Shown here one piece after another: positions 34,904 through 44,287 of a DNA stretch of 52,971 bases. The notes beneath the pieces were generated by a model that saw only the letters and a program-made list of their open reading frames with translations, was not told the origin of the DNA and did no database searches. The stretch is from Pirellulales bacterium (GTDB lineage Bacteria; Planctomycetota; Planctomycetia; Pirellulales; JADZDJ01): positions 1-52,971 of the forward strand of contig JADZDJ010000086.1 in assembly GCA_020851115.1 (NCBI GenBank), given 5' to 3'. Numbering within the stretch: the first letter of the stretch is position 1; the number at the start of each line of letters is the position of its first letter. The translations under genes and the position numbers were made by a program.

Positions 34904-35871
34904 CGTGGATTTGGTACGCACTGATTACTACGCTGGCCTGGGGTGTTTGGGGAGCACTGATCGATTTGCCCGGCCTGCCCGGCACGTTCAACTACGTTGT
35001 CTGGTCGCTGACCATGATCCCTTGCGCCCTCGTCGCGCTCTCGCAGCGCGGTTGGCGATTGGAACTGTCGCTACGCGCGGTCGTCCAGGGCTGCTTGGTC
35101 GGTTTTCTCGGGGCCGGGGGACAATTGGTGCTGTTCGAGGCATTGACGCACGTCCCGCCGTACATTGTCTTTCCGATCGTGTCCCTCTACCCAGTCCTGA
35201 CCGTATTGCTGTCGACGACCCTCCTGGGCGAGAGAGGTTCGAAACGGCAATGGATTGGCGTAGCAATCGCGGTTCCAGCCATCGGCCTGCTGTCGTACAT
35301 TCCTCCGGATCCATCCCAGCAAGGCGACGCATCACCGCCTCCTGCCGCAAGCTCGAAACTCGCCGCTGCTGGCATCGAACCCCTTGCACCGCCGGGCATT
35401 CCCGACGCACAGCCAGCGGCGCGCGAACCAGCAGCCAAGATCAAATATCAATGGTTGACGCTGGCCGTCATCGTGTTCGCAGCCTGGGGATTGCAAGCTT
35501 ATTTCATGAAGACCGCGACACAAGCGATGAGTCCTGAGGGTTTGTTTGTTTACATGGCAGCAACGGGCCTATTATTAGCGCCCGTTGCCATCGCCATGAC
35601 AACGCTCCAGGAACCGATCGAGTGGAATCCACTCGGGGGTTTGCGCAGCGTATGGGCCGTCGCGGCCATTCAAGTGCTGAATGCGATCGGGGCGCTGACG
35701 CTCGTTCACGCGATGAAAACCGGCAAGGCCATGGTGGTTGCACCGCTCACTTCGCTGGCACCGGTGATCACGGTGCTATTATCGCTGGCAATCAATCGAA
35801 AAATGCCCCCCGATCCACACATCGTTGGATTGGTGCTGGCTAGTATCGCCATTTACCTGCTTGCCGAATGA
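34900..35871 (+). CDS. EamA/DMT-family transporter
   Basis: GTG 34900 with AAGGAG 8 nt upstream overlaps the previous stop codon. The 323-residue protein has about ten membrane segments in two EamA halves (WYALITTLAWGVWGALIDLP; then WLTLAVIVFAAWGLQAYFMK), joined by a Pro/Ala-rich loop of ~40 residues. Such transporters move metabolites or sugars. The overlap with kbaZ suggests a related substrate, possibly a sugar. A glucose/ribose-type uptake role is possible but unproven. Confidence 0.85.
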   Translation: MTWIWYALITTLAWGVWGALIDLPGLPGTFNYVVWSLTMIPCALVALSQRGWRLELSLRAVVQGCLVGFLGAGGQLVLFEALTHVPPYIVFPIVSLYPVLTVLLSTTLLGERGSKRQWIGVAIAVPAIGLLSYIPPDPSQQGDASPPPAASSKLAAAGIEPLAPPGIPDAQPAAREPAAKIKYQWLTLAVIVFAAWGLQAYFMKTATQAMSPEGLFVYMAATGLLLAPVAIAMTTLQEPIEWNPLGGLRSVWAVAAIQVLNAIGALTLVHAMKTGKAMVVAPLTSLAPVITVLLSLAINRKMPPDPHIVGLVLASIAIYLLAE

Positions 35872-35931
35872 GCGGCTGTGCAGCGTCGGATCGCTGGGCG
35901 AACAGCTTGTTTGCCTCACGGCCGCCAACGT

Positions 35932-36864
35932 CTATTTTCGCGGCGGCGTAATCGCGCCGAATTGCAAGGCATCATCGAGAGTCGCCTGCGTCGCCGTGCC
36001 GCCGATGCCGCGCGTCGACAGCGCCCCGCAAGCCGAGCCGAGTCGCAAGCACTCCTCCAGCGGCCATCCTTCGAGCCACCCATGAAGAAAGCCCGCATTG
36101 AACGAATCGCCGGCACCCGTCGTATCGACCGGCGTAATCTTGTATGCCGGCGTCGGTGTTGTCTTGCCTTGGAACCGTGCCGTCGCGCCGCGGGCGCCGA
36201 GCTTGGCGACAATGCACGTGCGGCCATTGTCGAACTGCGCAAGCGCCTCTTTGACATGGGATTTGCCGCTGAGCCGCTCGAGCTCCACTTCGTTGGGCAA
36301 GAATACATCGACTTCGGGCAATACTTCGATTAAGTCGCTTCCCCAGCGATCGAGAGGGTCGCATCCTGGATCGAGTGACGTCGTCAGCCCCAGCCGCCGC
36401 GCTTTTGCAAAGAGATCACGGCAGTGCGAGCGCAATCGCCGCTGCAAATAGAACGACGAGACGTGCAAGTGATCGGCCGAATTCATCACTTCATCGGAAA
36501 CATCATCGATCGTATTGGCGTCGATCGAGCCGATGTACGAAACCATTGCCCGATCTTTCGCCGTGCTGAACGCCACGGTCAGACCCGTTTTCAAGTCGGG
36601 CTTCACTTCCACCTGAGAAATATCGATTCGCCGCGAGCGCAGTGCTTGCAAGCAAAGACTCCCCCAGGCGTCGTCTCCGACTTTGCCCAGAAACGATACT
36701 GGCCGGCCGAGCTGGGCCAGGCCCATCGCAAAAATGGCTGATGCGCTGCCGAGCACGAGTTGAAAATCCTGGGCGAGAATTTCCATCCCCAGCGCCGGCA
36801 GGCGGTCGAGACCTTGCAGCACGAGATCGACATTGAGTTCACCGACGACGAGAACGCGTTTCAT
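35932..36864 (-). CDS. PfkB-family sugar kinase
   Basis: The 310-residue kinase has the two PfkB signatures: an N-terminal GxNVD-type VVGELNVDLVLQGLDRLPAL with GSASAIFAMGLAQLG, and the C-terminal TTGAGDSFNAGFLHG (~residue 250), which holds the catalytic aspartate. It phosphorylates a sugar or nucleoside; the substrate is not clear. It is convergent with the transporter and 47 nt after a Gfo/Idh-like gene on the same strand, forming a small carbohydrate neighbourhood. The short gap before it contains a GGATGCT-type repeat (36867-36896). Confidence 0.92.
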   Translation of the reverse strand: MKRVLVVGELNVDLVLQGLDRLPALGMEILAQDFQLVLGSASAIFAMGLAQLGRPVSFLGKVGDDAWGSLCLQALRSRRIDISQVEVKPDLKTGLTVAFSTAKDRAMVSYIGSIDANTIDDVSDEVMNSADHLHVSSFYLQRRLRSHCRDLFAKARRLGLTTSLDPGCDPLDRWGSDLIEVLPEVDVFLPNEVELERLSGKSHVKEALAQFDNGRTCIVAKLGARGATARFQGKTTPTPAYKITPVDTTGAGDSFNAGFLHGWLEGWPLEECLRLGSACGALSTRGIGGTATQATLDDALQFGAITPPRK

Positions 36865-36866
36865 GG

Positions 36867-36896
36867 TAGATGCTGCTCGTAAATGCTAGATGCTAG
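36867..36896. repeat. GGATGCT-type dispersed repeat
   Basis: TAGATGCT appears twice in 30 nt with a related GCTCGTAAATGC between. It lies between the sugar kinase and the gene upstream of it. Confidence 0.6.
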
Positions 36897-36911
36897 TACA
36901 GTAAGGCACTG

Positions 36912-38153
36912 TTATTGATGATCGTCCAAACCTTCACCCCTGAGCCCTGACCCCTGGTCCTCCCGATCGCGCGTTTTCCCAACCAACAGCAGCAGTTGCA
37001 ATAATAGAAAAATCCCCAACACTGCCAACAGCAAATAGGGCCAATTCGCCAGTACGTTGGCAATTCCCAACCAGCCGGCATTGACGGCAATGCCAAGAGC
37101 AATTGCCACGGCCACCACCAGCAGCAGCCCCAGCATCAACAGTCCGCAACCGACCGAAGCCATCGTTCCTTTGAACGTGCTGATGTCGGAGAACTCTTCG
37201 TGATGCAAGTCGATCGTACGCCCCTTCGCCAGGATGCGATCAATCGTGTCGGCTAGTTCAATTGTGCGGGCTGCTTCCGTCCAGGAAGGCTCCGCGGGTT
37301 CTCCGGCGAGGGCTGCCGCGAGTCGATCGAGCGCCACGATGCCGGGATCCCAGCTTGCAAACTCGCGTCGCTGGGCGTTTCCCGCGACTCGGGTTTCCAG
37401 TTGCCACGCATCGCCGAGTTGTTCGGGAATTTCCAAGATCGCTTTGCCGCGCGAGCCGACGAGCGTCAATCTCCCCTGCGGGCGAACTTCCACGGGTGCA
37501 ACGTTCCAGCGACACACCAGTGCATCGCCACCAGTCATTTGAATGTTGAGGTTCGCATAGGCGCTAGCCGTCGATTCGTTCAACATCGAGCCCAGCGCGT
37601 GCAGCTTCGTGGCATTGCCGGCCAGGTACTGCAATAAGTCGGCGTCGAGTGCAAACCGCCGCTGCACGCTTTCTCGATCGCGCTTCAGCATAAACCGTTC
37701 CAAGGTGATTTGCTCGACTCGACCAATGGCAGCTTGCTCTCCCGCTTCCAGGAACTCCCAAAGTTCGGCAATGGCTGGATGCCAACGCGCCGGGATCCAG
37801 GGGAGTAGAACCCCTGGCGATTCGCGATGGATCATGTCGATTTCGTAGGCATCGAGCATCGACAAGCAAACCGGGTGCGAAACCAGCGTGGGCGACTGTA
37901 GCTGAACCAAGCGGCGAAGCTGCTCAACTCGCCGCGGCGGATCGTCAGCAGCGACCAATACGGCATCGACCGCGGCGACGTTTAATACATCTTCCCAATC
38001 GCTGAGCAATTTGGCATCGAACGCAATCGGCGCGGCTTCCAAGGCTCGCCTTGCAACGTCATCGACCATCACAAGGGTCGCCTTGCCCGATCGTCGCGCC
38101 GCGGCGGCAATCGATAGCATGGCATCGTCCATTCCGAGCAAGGCGATTCGCAT
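36912..38153 (-). CDS. Gfo/Idh/MocA-like oxidoreductase with C-terminal membrane anchor
   Basis: ATG 38153 gives 413 residues. The N-terminal fold starts MRIALLGMDDAML, a Rossmann-like strand in which the usual GxGxxG is lost. The central part resembles the Gfo/Idh C-terminal domain (GDALVCRWNVAPVEVRPQGR, then a repeat-free HHEEFSDISTFKG). Two membrane segments follow at ~330-400 (GCGLLMLGLLLVVAVAIALG; WPYLLLAVLGIFLLLQLLLL). The last ~20 residues (DREDQGSGLRGEGLDDHQ) look like translated repeat DNA. Cofactor use is doubtful; it may be a membrane-bound relative without enzyme activity. Confidence 0.7.
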   Translation of the reverse strand: MRIALLGMDDAMLSIAAAARRSGKATLVMVDDVARRALEAAPIAFDAKLLSDWEDVLNVAAVDAVLVAADDPPRRVEQLRRLVQLQSPTLVSHPVCLSMLDAYEIDMIHRESPGVLLPWIPARWHPAIAELWEFLEAGEQAAIGRVEQITLERFMLKRDRESVQRRFALDADLLQYLAGNATKLHALGSMLNESTASAYANLNIQMTGGDALVCRWNVAPVEVRPQGRLTLVGSRGKAILEIPEQLGDAWQLETRVAGNAQRREFASWDPGIVALDRLAAALAGEPAEPSWTEAARTIELADTIDRILAKGRTIDLHHEEFSDISTFKGTMASVGCGLLMLGLLLVVAVAIALGIAVNAGWLGIANVLANWPYLLLAVLGIFLLLQLLLLVGKTRDREDQGSGLRGEGLDDHQ

Positions 38154-38407
38154 GGTCAAGGTTCGCTTCGAGATCGTCGATTCGAAAGTTACTCCCGACA
38201 AAGTTTACCCTTTATTGAGACGACCGACGAGGTAGGCGTTGTAAGCCACGTAGAACCAGCATCGAAAAATCGCTGGCCAAATCCAATCCTGCTCGGCTCG
38301 CGACACCGCCCCGGCGGCCGAGATTGCAAATCGCTCCGTGGCGCGATTCAATAGATTGAGTGACCGGAGCAGACTTCGACGCCATTCAAAACTACGGCCC
38401 AGTGGAA

Positions 38408-39718
38408 ATGTACGACTTCATCGGCACCACGAATGATCGCATCGGCCGCTGGCCTTTCGTCTTGGTGGTGTCGCTCGCTTTGCTGCTTGCCGCCGATGGC
38501 AATGCCGTCGAAACTGCCGTCGAAACTGTCGCCGAAATGCCGGATGGCGATTGGTCGGCCGCCGAATCACTGGCGGAAAAGTTGACCGCTGCCGTCGATT
38601 CGCCAATCAACGTCGAGCTCAAATCGGGCCAAACGTTCGTCCGTGCGAAACTGATTCGAGTAAACGCCGATCGAAAGAAGACCAAAGTCGTTTCGCTGGC
38701 GCTGCTTGATCCAGACAACCAGAAGCCGAAAATCGTGTCGTTCGCCGCCATTCACTCGATCTCGATTAATCACGAGAAAGTCTACGAGGCTTCGGCTTCG
38801 GCCAGAACGCCCGCCGAGCGTCGGATGCAACAAGAACTTGCCAAGGCGGCCCAGCAGCGCGCCCAGTGGATTGCGCGAGCGAAGCAGAACAAGATCGCAC
38901 CCTGGCCAGAATTGACGAGGGAACAACACGAAGCGACCGTCGAAGAATTTCGCAAGTTGATCGAGTCGGTCAGCGATTCGATGCCCAACTTGAAACTGCA
39001 CGAGACGCAAGAGTTCTTGTTTTGTTCGAATATTCCCGACAATCAAATCGCTCCATACATCAGCGCGCTGGACAAAATGCACGACCTGATGTGCGAAATG
39101 TATGGCATTAAGCAGGGTGAGCCGGTATGGAAAGGCAAATGCCTCGTGATGGCGTTTCTCAATCAGGCGGAGTTTCTTGGCTTTGAAAAGGTGTTTCTCA
39201 AGAATGCCGATGTGCCGGCGCAAGTCTATGGCCTCTGCCATTCCTACAGCAACGGCAAAGTGATTATGTCGTGCTACCGCGGCGATGACCCCAATGAGTT
39301 CGCCAAGATGCTGGTCCACGAAACCAGCCACGGCTTCATCCACCGCTACCGCACGCCGGTGCGGCTGCCGACGTGGGTCAACGAAGGCATGGCCGACTGG
39401 ATTGCCGCCGCTCTGGTGACGCAAGACAAAACCGTGCAGCGCCGCCAACAGGAAGCGATCTCGCGGATGTATCGAACGCACAGCATGGGAGACAAATTCT
39501 TGAATTCCTTCGAATTCATCGAACCCTGGCAGTATGGCACGGCGTCGAGCATCACCGATTATCTCATTCGCCGCGATCGGCAGGGCTATACGAAATTCAT
39601 TCAGGGCATGAAAGAGGGACTGAAATGGCCAGACAGCCTGCAAGCCGCGTTCAAAATCACTCCGGACCAATTGGTCGCCGGCTATGGGCAGGCGATCGGA
39701 GTGGCGGATTTGAAGTGA
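38408..39718 (+). CDS. Secreted HEXXH metallopeptidase-like protein
   Basis: ATG 38408 gives 436 residues with a signal peptide (WPFVLVVSLALLLAADGNA). A small N-terminal beta domain (KSGQTFVRAKLIRVNADRKK) and a helical linker come first. The peptidase part has HETSH at residue ~304 and WVNEGMADWIAA about 25 residues on, giving the HEXXH...E zinc site of gluzincins. It matches the plan of the protein at 27465-28547, so the two are probably distant paralogues. A GTG at 38360 would extend the N-terminus but lacks support. Followed 12 nt later by the radical SAM gene. Confidence 0.8.
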   Translation: MYDFIGTTNDRIGRWPFVLVVSLALLLAADGNAVETAVETVAEMPDGDWSAAESLAEKLTAAVDSPINVELKSGQTFVRAKLIRVNADRKKTKVVSLALLDPDNQKPKIVSFAAIHSISINHEKVYEASASARTPAERRMQQELAKAAQQRAQWIARAKQNKIAPWPELTREQHEATVEEFRKLIESVSDSMPNLKLHETQEFLFCSNIPDNQIAPYISALDKMHDLMCEMYGIKQGEPVWKGKCLVMAFLNQAEFLGFEKVFLKNADVPAQVYGLCHSYSNGKVIMSCYRGDDPNEFAKMLVHETSHGFIHRYRTPVRLPTWVNEGMADWIAAALVTQDKTVQRRQQEAISRMYRTHSMGDKFLNSFEFIEPWQYGTASSITDYLIRRDRQGYTKFIQGMKEGLKWPDSLQAAFKITPDQLVAGYGQAIGVADLK

Positions 39719-39730
39719 AGCGACTATCCC

Positions 39731-41065
39731 ATGCACCATATCGCATTTGTGCCCTTTGTTGGATTTCGAGTTTGCTCAGCAGAATTACGCGAAATCGGCT
39801 TCACGATGCCAAGCTTGCGGCATCGCGGAGTAGCGGTTTCGGAGCTTCCGGCGTTGGGTGTCTTGACCCTTGCAGGAATGATGCCTGGAAACTGGACGAG
39901 TAGTTATCATCCGGCCCGTGCCAGTGTCGACGAACTTGTCGAGCAAGTGATTGCCCAGCGACCGACGATTGTCGCCATTTCGGCGTTAACGGCGAGCATC
40001 GACGAAGCATCGCAATTTAGCCAGAGTATTCGCCGCGCCGGCCTTAAGACAGTCCTGGGCGGACTTCACGCGACGACGTGTGCGGATGACGTTGAAGAAC
40101 ACTTTGACGCGGTCGTAATTGGAAACGGCGAGCGCGTCTGGCCATCGGTCGTCCGCGATGCGGAACGAGGATCCGTAAATCGCCGCTATTCGGCACCGAA
40201 CGATTCCACCCCATTCCATTGGCCCATGCCGCGGTTCGATTTGCTTGGTGATCGTGTGCCTCGATACACCTTGCAAACCGAGCGTGGCTGCCCGCTGGCA
40301 TGCGATTTCTGCGCGGCCAGCCGATTGCTCGGATCGTTCCGGGAAAAGCCTGCGGCCAATGTCGCCGCTGAGTTGGCAGCGATTAATCAATTTGCTCCAC
40401 AGCCGCTGATTGAACTTGCCGATGACAATACCTTCGCCGGTCGTCGTGATCCTAGGCAGTTATGCGAATTGCTCGCTGCCAGCAATGCAAGGTGGTTTAC
40501 CGAATGCGATTGGCGCATCGGCGAACGTCCGCTTTTGCTTGCGCAAATGGCAGCCGCCGGATGCGTGCAAGTGCTGGTGGGAATCGAATCGCTGGTCTTT
40601 CGCTATCCGGGCATGGGCGCAAAACGCACGGAGCTCGCACGGATAATCACCGCGATTGAGGCCATTCAAGAAGCGGGAATTGTCGTCAATGCATGTTTCA
40701 TCGTCGGCGCTGACGGCGAAACCTCGGCATCCATCGAGCGACTTGTTGAGTTTCTGCTGCAAATCCCTGCTGCCGAAGTTCAATTGACTTTACAAACGCC
40801 ATTTCCCGGCACTGCGCTGCGGCGTCGTTTGCTGCGTGAGGGTCGGCTCCTTGCCCATCGCGGCTGGCGCTACTACACGCTGCTCGACGCGACGTTTCAC
40901 CCCGACTTGATGACAGTTGATGAATTGGAACAGAAATTTCGATGGGCCGTTGAACAAGTCTATTCGATCGAGGCTCGCCGCAGCCGAAACGTGATACGCC
41001 GGGAAGTGTGGCAGCGCAATCCTTCATTGCGCAAACATCGGTCAATTCAGTTGACAACGTCATGA
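39731..41065 (+). CDS. B12-binding-domain radical SAM protein
   Basis: The 444-residue protein has a cobalamin-binding-like N-terminal domain (PTIVAISALTASIDEASQFS; TVLGGLHATTC) and a radical SAM core with the cluster motif ERGCPLACDFC at ~residue 185. Further core strands are seen in DNTFAGRRDP and GIESLVF. Members methylate or rearrange unactivated carbons in lipid, cofactor or peptide pathways; the substrate is not readable. Its stop overlaps the start of the next gene (ATGA), so the pair is co-translated. Confidence 0.9.
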   Translation: MHHIAFVPFVGFRVCSAELREIGFTMPSLRHRGVAVSELPALGVLTLAGMMPGNWTSSYHPARASVDELVEQVIAQRPTIVAISALTASIDEASQFSQSIRRAGLKTVLGGLHATTCADDVEEHFDAVVIGNGERVWPSVVRDAERGSVNRRYSAPNDSTPFHWPMPRFDLLGDRVPRYTLQTERGCPLACDFCAASRLLGSFREKPAANVAAELAAINQFAPQPLIELADDNTFAGRRDPRQLCELLAASNARWFTECDWRIGERPLLLAQMAAAGCVQVLVGIESLVFRYPGMGAKRTELARIITAIEAIQEAGIVVNACFIVGADGETSASIERLVEFLLQIPAAEVQLTLQTPFPGTALRRRLLREGRLLAHRGWRYYTLLDATFHPDLMTVDELEQKFRWAVEQVYSIEARRSRNVIRREVWQRNPSLRKHRSIQLTTS

Positions 41066-42360
41066 CAATTACCAACTTGCTCGAATTTTTGGTTGGTCGC
41101 CGTGAAGCGATCTTACGCATCGCCGCGACACCGCAAGCAGAGTGGCTGGGATTGCTGTTTGTCTTATCGGCGGGTTTTGCTCGCGAGTACGATGCCGAAG
41201 ATCTCACCCGAGAGCCGTGGTATGTTTTGATCCCGGTCGCGGCATCGTTGGCAACGTCGTTCGGGCTTTACTACTTGATTCGGAAGTGTTCGTCAGCACG
41301 AGTAGAATCCGCAAATTCTTTTTGGACTGGCTATCGCTCTTTCCTGGCGCTGTACTGGATGACGGCTCCGCTGGCTTGGTTGTACGCCATTCCAGTAGAA
41401 CGTTTTTTGACGCCGGCGGACGCAGTCGCAGGCAATTTGATCTTGCTGGGTATCGTTTCCAGTTGGCGCGTAATCTTGATGGTGCGAATCGTCCAAGTGA
41501 TGTTTCGGTTTCATGCATTGGTCGCGATCTTCTTGGTGATGCTGTTTGTCGATGGAGTCGCGATGGTGGTGCTATGGTTTACACCATTACCGATTTTCAA
41601 CATCATGGGAGGCATCCCCATGACAGAAGGCGAGACCTTGATTCGCAGCACTGCTACAATGGTGGCGGTGTTGGGCGTACTCTCGTTTCCCGTCTGGTTG
41701 ATTGGCCTAGGAATATTTTCAGCGCTTACTCGAAATGGCTTGCAGAAGGCGGAAGCAATCCCTCCACAGTTGAAAGCAGGCGGTACGGCAGAGGAAGCCT
41801 CATCACGCGTCAGTCAATCGCTCTGGGCGCTAGCCATCGCCTCAGTGATAGTCTGGTTTGCCATCTTACCATTTACGCAGCCTCAACAGCGCTGCCGCTA
41901 TGATGTTGAAAAGTTGATGCATGCGGGGCAGATCAAACAAGCGATTGAGTTGATGTGCGCCCACAAGCCCGGCGATTTTCCACCCCATTGGAATCCGCCG
42001 CCTCGAGTGGCATACTCCAATTCGACACCACCGCTATTCGATGTCTTGAATGCGTTGGCGACTATCGATGCGCGGCCCTGGGTGGAAGACCTGTATTTTG
42101 CGAAGCTACAACTCGTGATCAACGAAGGCTTCCGTCCGACCTATCTGCTAAGAGGTAATCAAGGGAACGATCGCACCGCCTGGCTCGAACTCTTGGCACG
42201 CACTCCACGGGGATTAGCATTTGTTCGCGATAACATCACTAGTTTCGAGACGATGGCTGCCGAATATGGAAAAAAAGGGAATGGCCAAAAAATCCTCGAA
42301 CTAATCGAAAAGGCTCGGTCGGAAAAAACAACGAGGGCAGAATCTCGCTCGAATCAGTGA
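41062..42360 (+). CDS. Polytopic membrane protein, translationally coupled to the radical SAM gene
   Basis: ATG 41062 sits inside the upstream stop region. The 432-residue product has about six membrane segments in the first 300 residues (WYVLIPVAASLATSFGLYYL; VLMLFVDG-type LVAIFLVMLFVDGVAMVVLW; LWALAIASVIVWFAILPF). A soluble C-terminal domain follows, with no motif I can name. The overlap argues for a function linked to the radical SAM enzyme, for example handling of its product or substrate. No family is recognised. Confidence 0.75.
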   Translation: MTITNLLEFLVGRREAILRIAATPQAEWLGLLFVLSAGFAREYDAEDLTREPWYVLIPVAASLATSFGLYYLIRKCSSARVESANSFWTGYRSFLALYWMTAPLAWLYAIPVERFLTPADAVAGNLILLGIVSSWRVILMVRIVQVMFRFHALVAIFLVMLFVDGVAMVVLWFTPLPIFNIMGGIPMTEGETLIRSTATMVAVLGVLSFPVWLIGLGIFSALTRNGLQKAEAIPPQLKAGGTAEEASSRVSQSLWALAIASVIVWFAILPFTQPQQRCRYDVEKLMHAGQIKQAIELMCAHKPGDFPPHWNPPPRVAYSNSTPPLFDVLNALATIDARPWVEDLYFAKLQLVINEGFRPTYLLRGNQGNDRTAWLELLARTPRGLAFVRDNITSFETMAAEYGKKGNGQKILELIEKARSEKTTRAESRSNQ

Positions 42361-42380
42361 CTCGTCAAACGCGAGGTTGC

Positions 42381-43892
42381 CTATTTCGCTGCGGATTCAA
42401 GCTTTAGTAACTCCAAGAGAGGCGATAATTCATCTCCAGCCGACTTCCACAGGTCTTCGGCCATCGATAAATCGCCAGCGGCATCGGTCGCGTAGAAAGC
42501 GCCGAGCGCGAGATTCTCCTGGGTCGGATCGCGGATCGTCCGTTCCGCAATGGCCACCGCCACGCGGGCGTCGAGATTGCCGGGAATCGTATAAGTATGA
42601 TTCTTGCCGTCGGCTCGAATGATCAACTGATCAGATTTCGATTCCACCACGATCGCAATTGGTTTGCCGCGGCGCATCAGCTCATCGCCGCCATGCAATG
42701 TCGCTGCGCCGGTGCGAACGGCCTGCCAGAAGTTCTCGACGTAGTGAACGAGTTGCCGGAACAGTGCAGCTTGTTGTTCTTGCGCTGGGCCGCTTGCCAT
42801 CTTCTCGGCAATTTCGAGCTGCTTTGTGGCTTCGTCGAAGCTGCGCGACTTGAGCGCCGTGCGGATTGATTGGAGCGCCAAGCGAAATTGCAATATCTGT
42901 TGCGAAGCGACGGACGGCAATTCGCTTGCTTTGGTTGCCGACGATTCGATTGGCGACGGCATCGGCGCCGTCGCGCGATCGGAGGGATCGAATGGAGATC
43001 GAGCTGGTCGTTGCTGAGGTTTCGACGTGTCCACGCCGGCCGGTGGTTGCTGCGACGCCCCAGTCATGGGCGTGCTTCTCTTTTCAGCTCCAATCGCCGA
43101 CGGTTGGGCGACCCCTCGATGAATCGCTTGTTTGGCCTGCTGGTCTTGCAACATTGCGACGAGCACGAGCGCAATCATCGCTCCTCCACCGAACAGCAGC
43201 GAATACACAATCACGTTACGCTGAAATTGTCGGCGGCTCTTTTCAATTTTCTCCAATGCGCCGCTTGGTCGAGGGGATGCGATCATTGCCGCAGGCGAAC
43301 CGGGCGGATGGCGAAAGGCCGCTTGAGCCGCGCCGGTTGCCCCTTGGAATTCGGGCGACGATCCCGTTGTGCCGCCTCGCCATGGAGACGTGAATGCGGC
43401 GGTTTCACCGGCAACTGGAGGCAATTCGGGTACCGCGCCCAGCACGATTTCGTCGTCCGAACTCAGGTGCGAAAGCTCAATCGGCGGCGTGACAACTTCG
43501 ACCTGGGGCATAGCGCTGGCACTTGCGGGCGGGCCAGCGGTGGTAGGGGGCAATTCGTCGGCAAATGTCAATTCCTCGTCGTCGGCAGGCTTCGAGAGGC
43601 GATCGGGCCGCGCATATCGTAAATGCTCATCATACGCTAACCGGGCTGCCGGTGTTAGCAAACAACGCTTCGCGGCAATGATCTCATCGGCCAACTTTCG
43701 CCATTGTTCGACGAATTGCCCCGGAGAGATGTGACGCAATTGGTCTCGTCGCGCATCGAACGCAGCCAGAATCTTGTGCTCGTCCTTCTCGAACGGCGAG
43801 ATGCCGAGTAGTTGATAATGGTCCGGCCGCGAGCTGCAACCGATCCCCAACCAAAGCTCGTAAAAATTGTGTTTTGCTGCGCCGCTGCTCAT
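42381..43892 (-). CDS. Membrane protein with degenerate J-like N-terminal domain
   Basis: ATG 43892 gives 503 residues. The first ~90 resemble a J domain (YQLLGISPFEKDEHKILAAF ... RCLLTPAARLAYDEHLR) but the HPD motif is absent (HIS in its place), so it should not stimulate DnaK. A Pro/Ser-rich linker, one membrane segment (IVYSLLFGGGAMIALVLVAM, ~245-265) and a C-terminal helical domain follow. The pattern is familiar from planctomycetes; function unknown. A minus-strand TATAAT at 43955-43960 may be its -10 box. Confidence 0.75.
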   Translation of the reverse strand: MSSGAAKHNFYELWLGIGCSSRPDHYQLLGISPFEKDEHKILAAFDARRDQLRHISPGQFVEQWRKLADEIIAAKRCLLTPAARLAYDEHLRYARPDRLSKPADDEELTFADELPPTTAGPPASASAMPQVEVVTPPIELSHLSSDDEIVLGAVPELPPVAGETAAFTSPWRGGTTGSSPEFQGATGAAQAAFRHPPGSPAAMIASPRPSGALEKIEKSRRQFQRNVIVYSLLFGGGAMIALVLVAMLQDQQAKQAIHRGVAQPSAIGAEKRSTPMTGASQQPPAGVDTSKPQQRPARSPFDPSDRATAPMPSPIESSATKASELPSVASQQILQFRLALQSIRTALKSRSFDEATKQLEIAEKMASGPAQEQQAALFRQLVHYVENFWQAVRTGAATLHGGDELMRRGKPIAIVVESKSDQLIIRADGKNHTYTIPGNLDARVAVAIAERTIRDPTQENLALGAFYATDAAGDLSMAEDLWKSAGDELSPLLELLKLESAAK

Positions 43893-44287
43893 TGTTGGCC
43901 GAGATAGGGTTCGATTTGCCCCACGGGCGACCGCCGGCCACTTCACCTATTCCGATTATAAAGCTCATCTTTCATTGTGGTTGCCATTCCGCCGCCGGAC
44001 AAGGCGACGTGTCGGCGGCCGCACGAAACCATCGACTGCATCAAGATGTTGGATTTACCCTTGCCGCGGTCGGCAAATGCGCTTTATAACGCGCAGATTG
44101 CTTTCTGTCGAATTTTGCTAAAGCAAGGCAAGCAAAGCATTTCCGCCGAGATCGGTCACTGCGAACTACTTCCTCGGCGAGCAGCCGCAAAATTGCTGGG
44201 AACTATTTTGGGGTGTTGTTCGTCTCAATCGATAGCTTGCGCTGCCCCAATTTCCGCCTACGCCATCTTGAACCTCCATTCATCCAG
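43893..44287. other. Divergent intergenic region
   Basis: Lies between the J-like membrane protein and the alpha-2-macroglobulin gene, so it should carry promoters for both. A TATAAT on the minus strand (43955-43960) is the only clear box. The open frame of the macroglobulin gene extends up to 44213, but the signal peptide begins at 44288. Confidence 0.5.
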
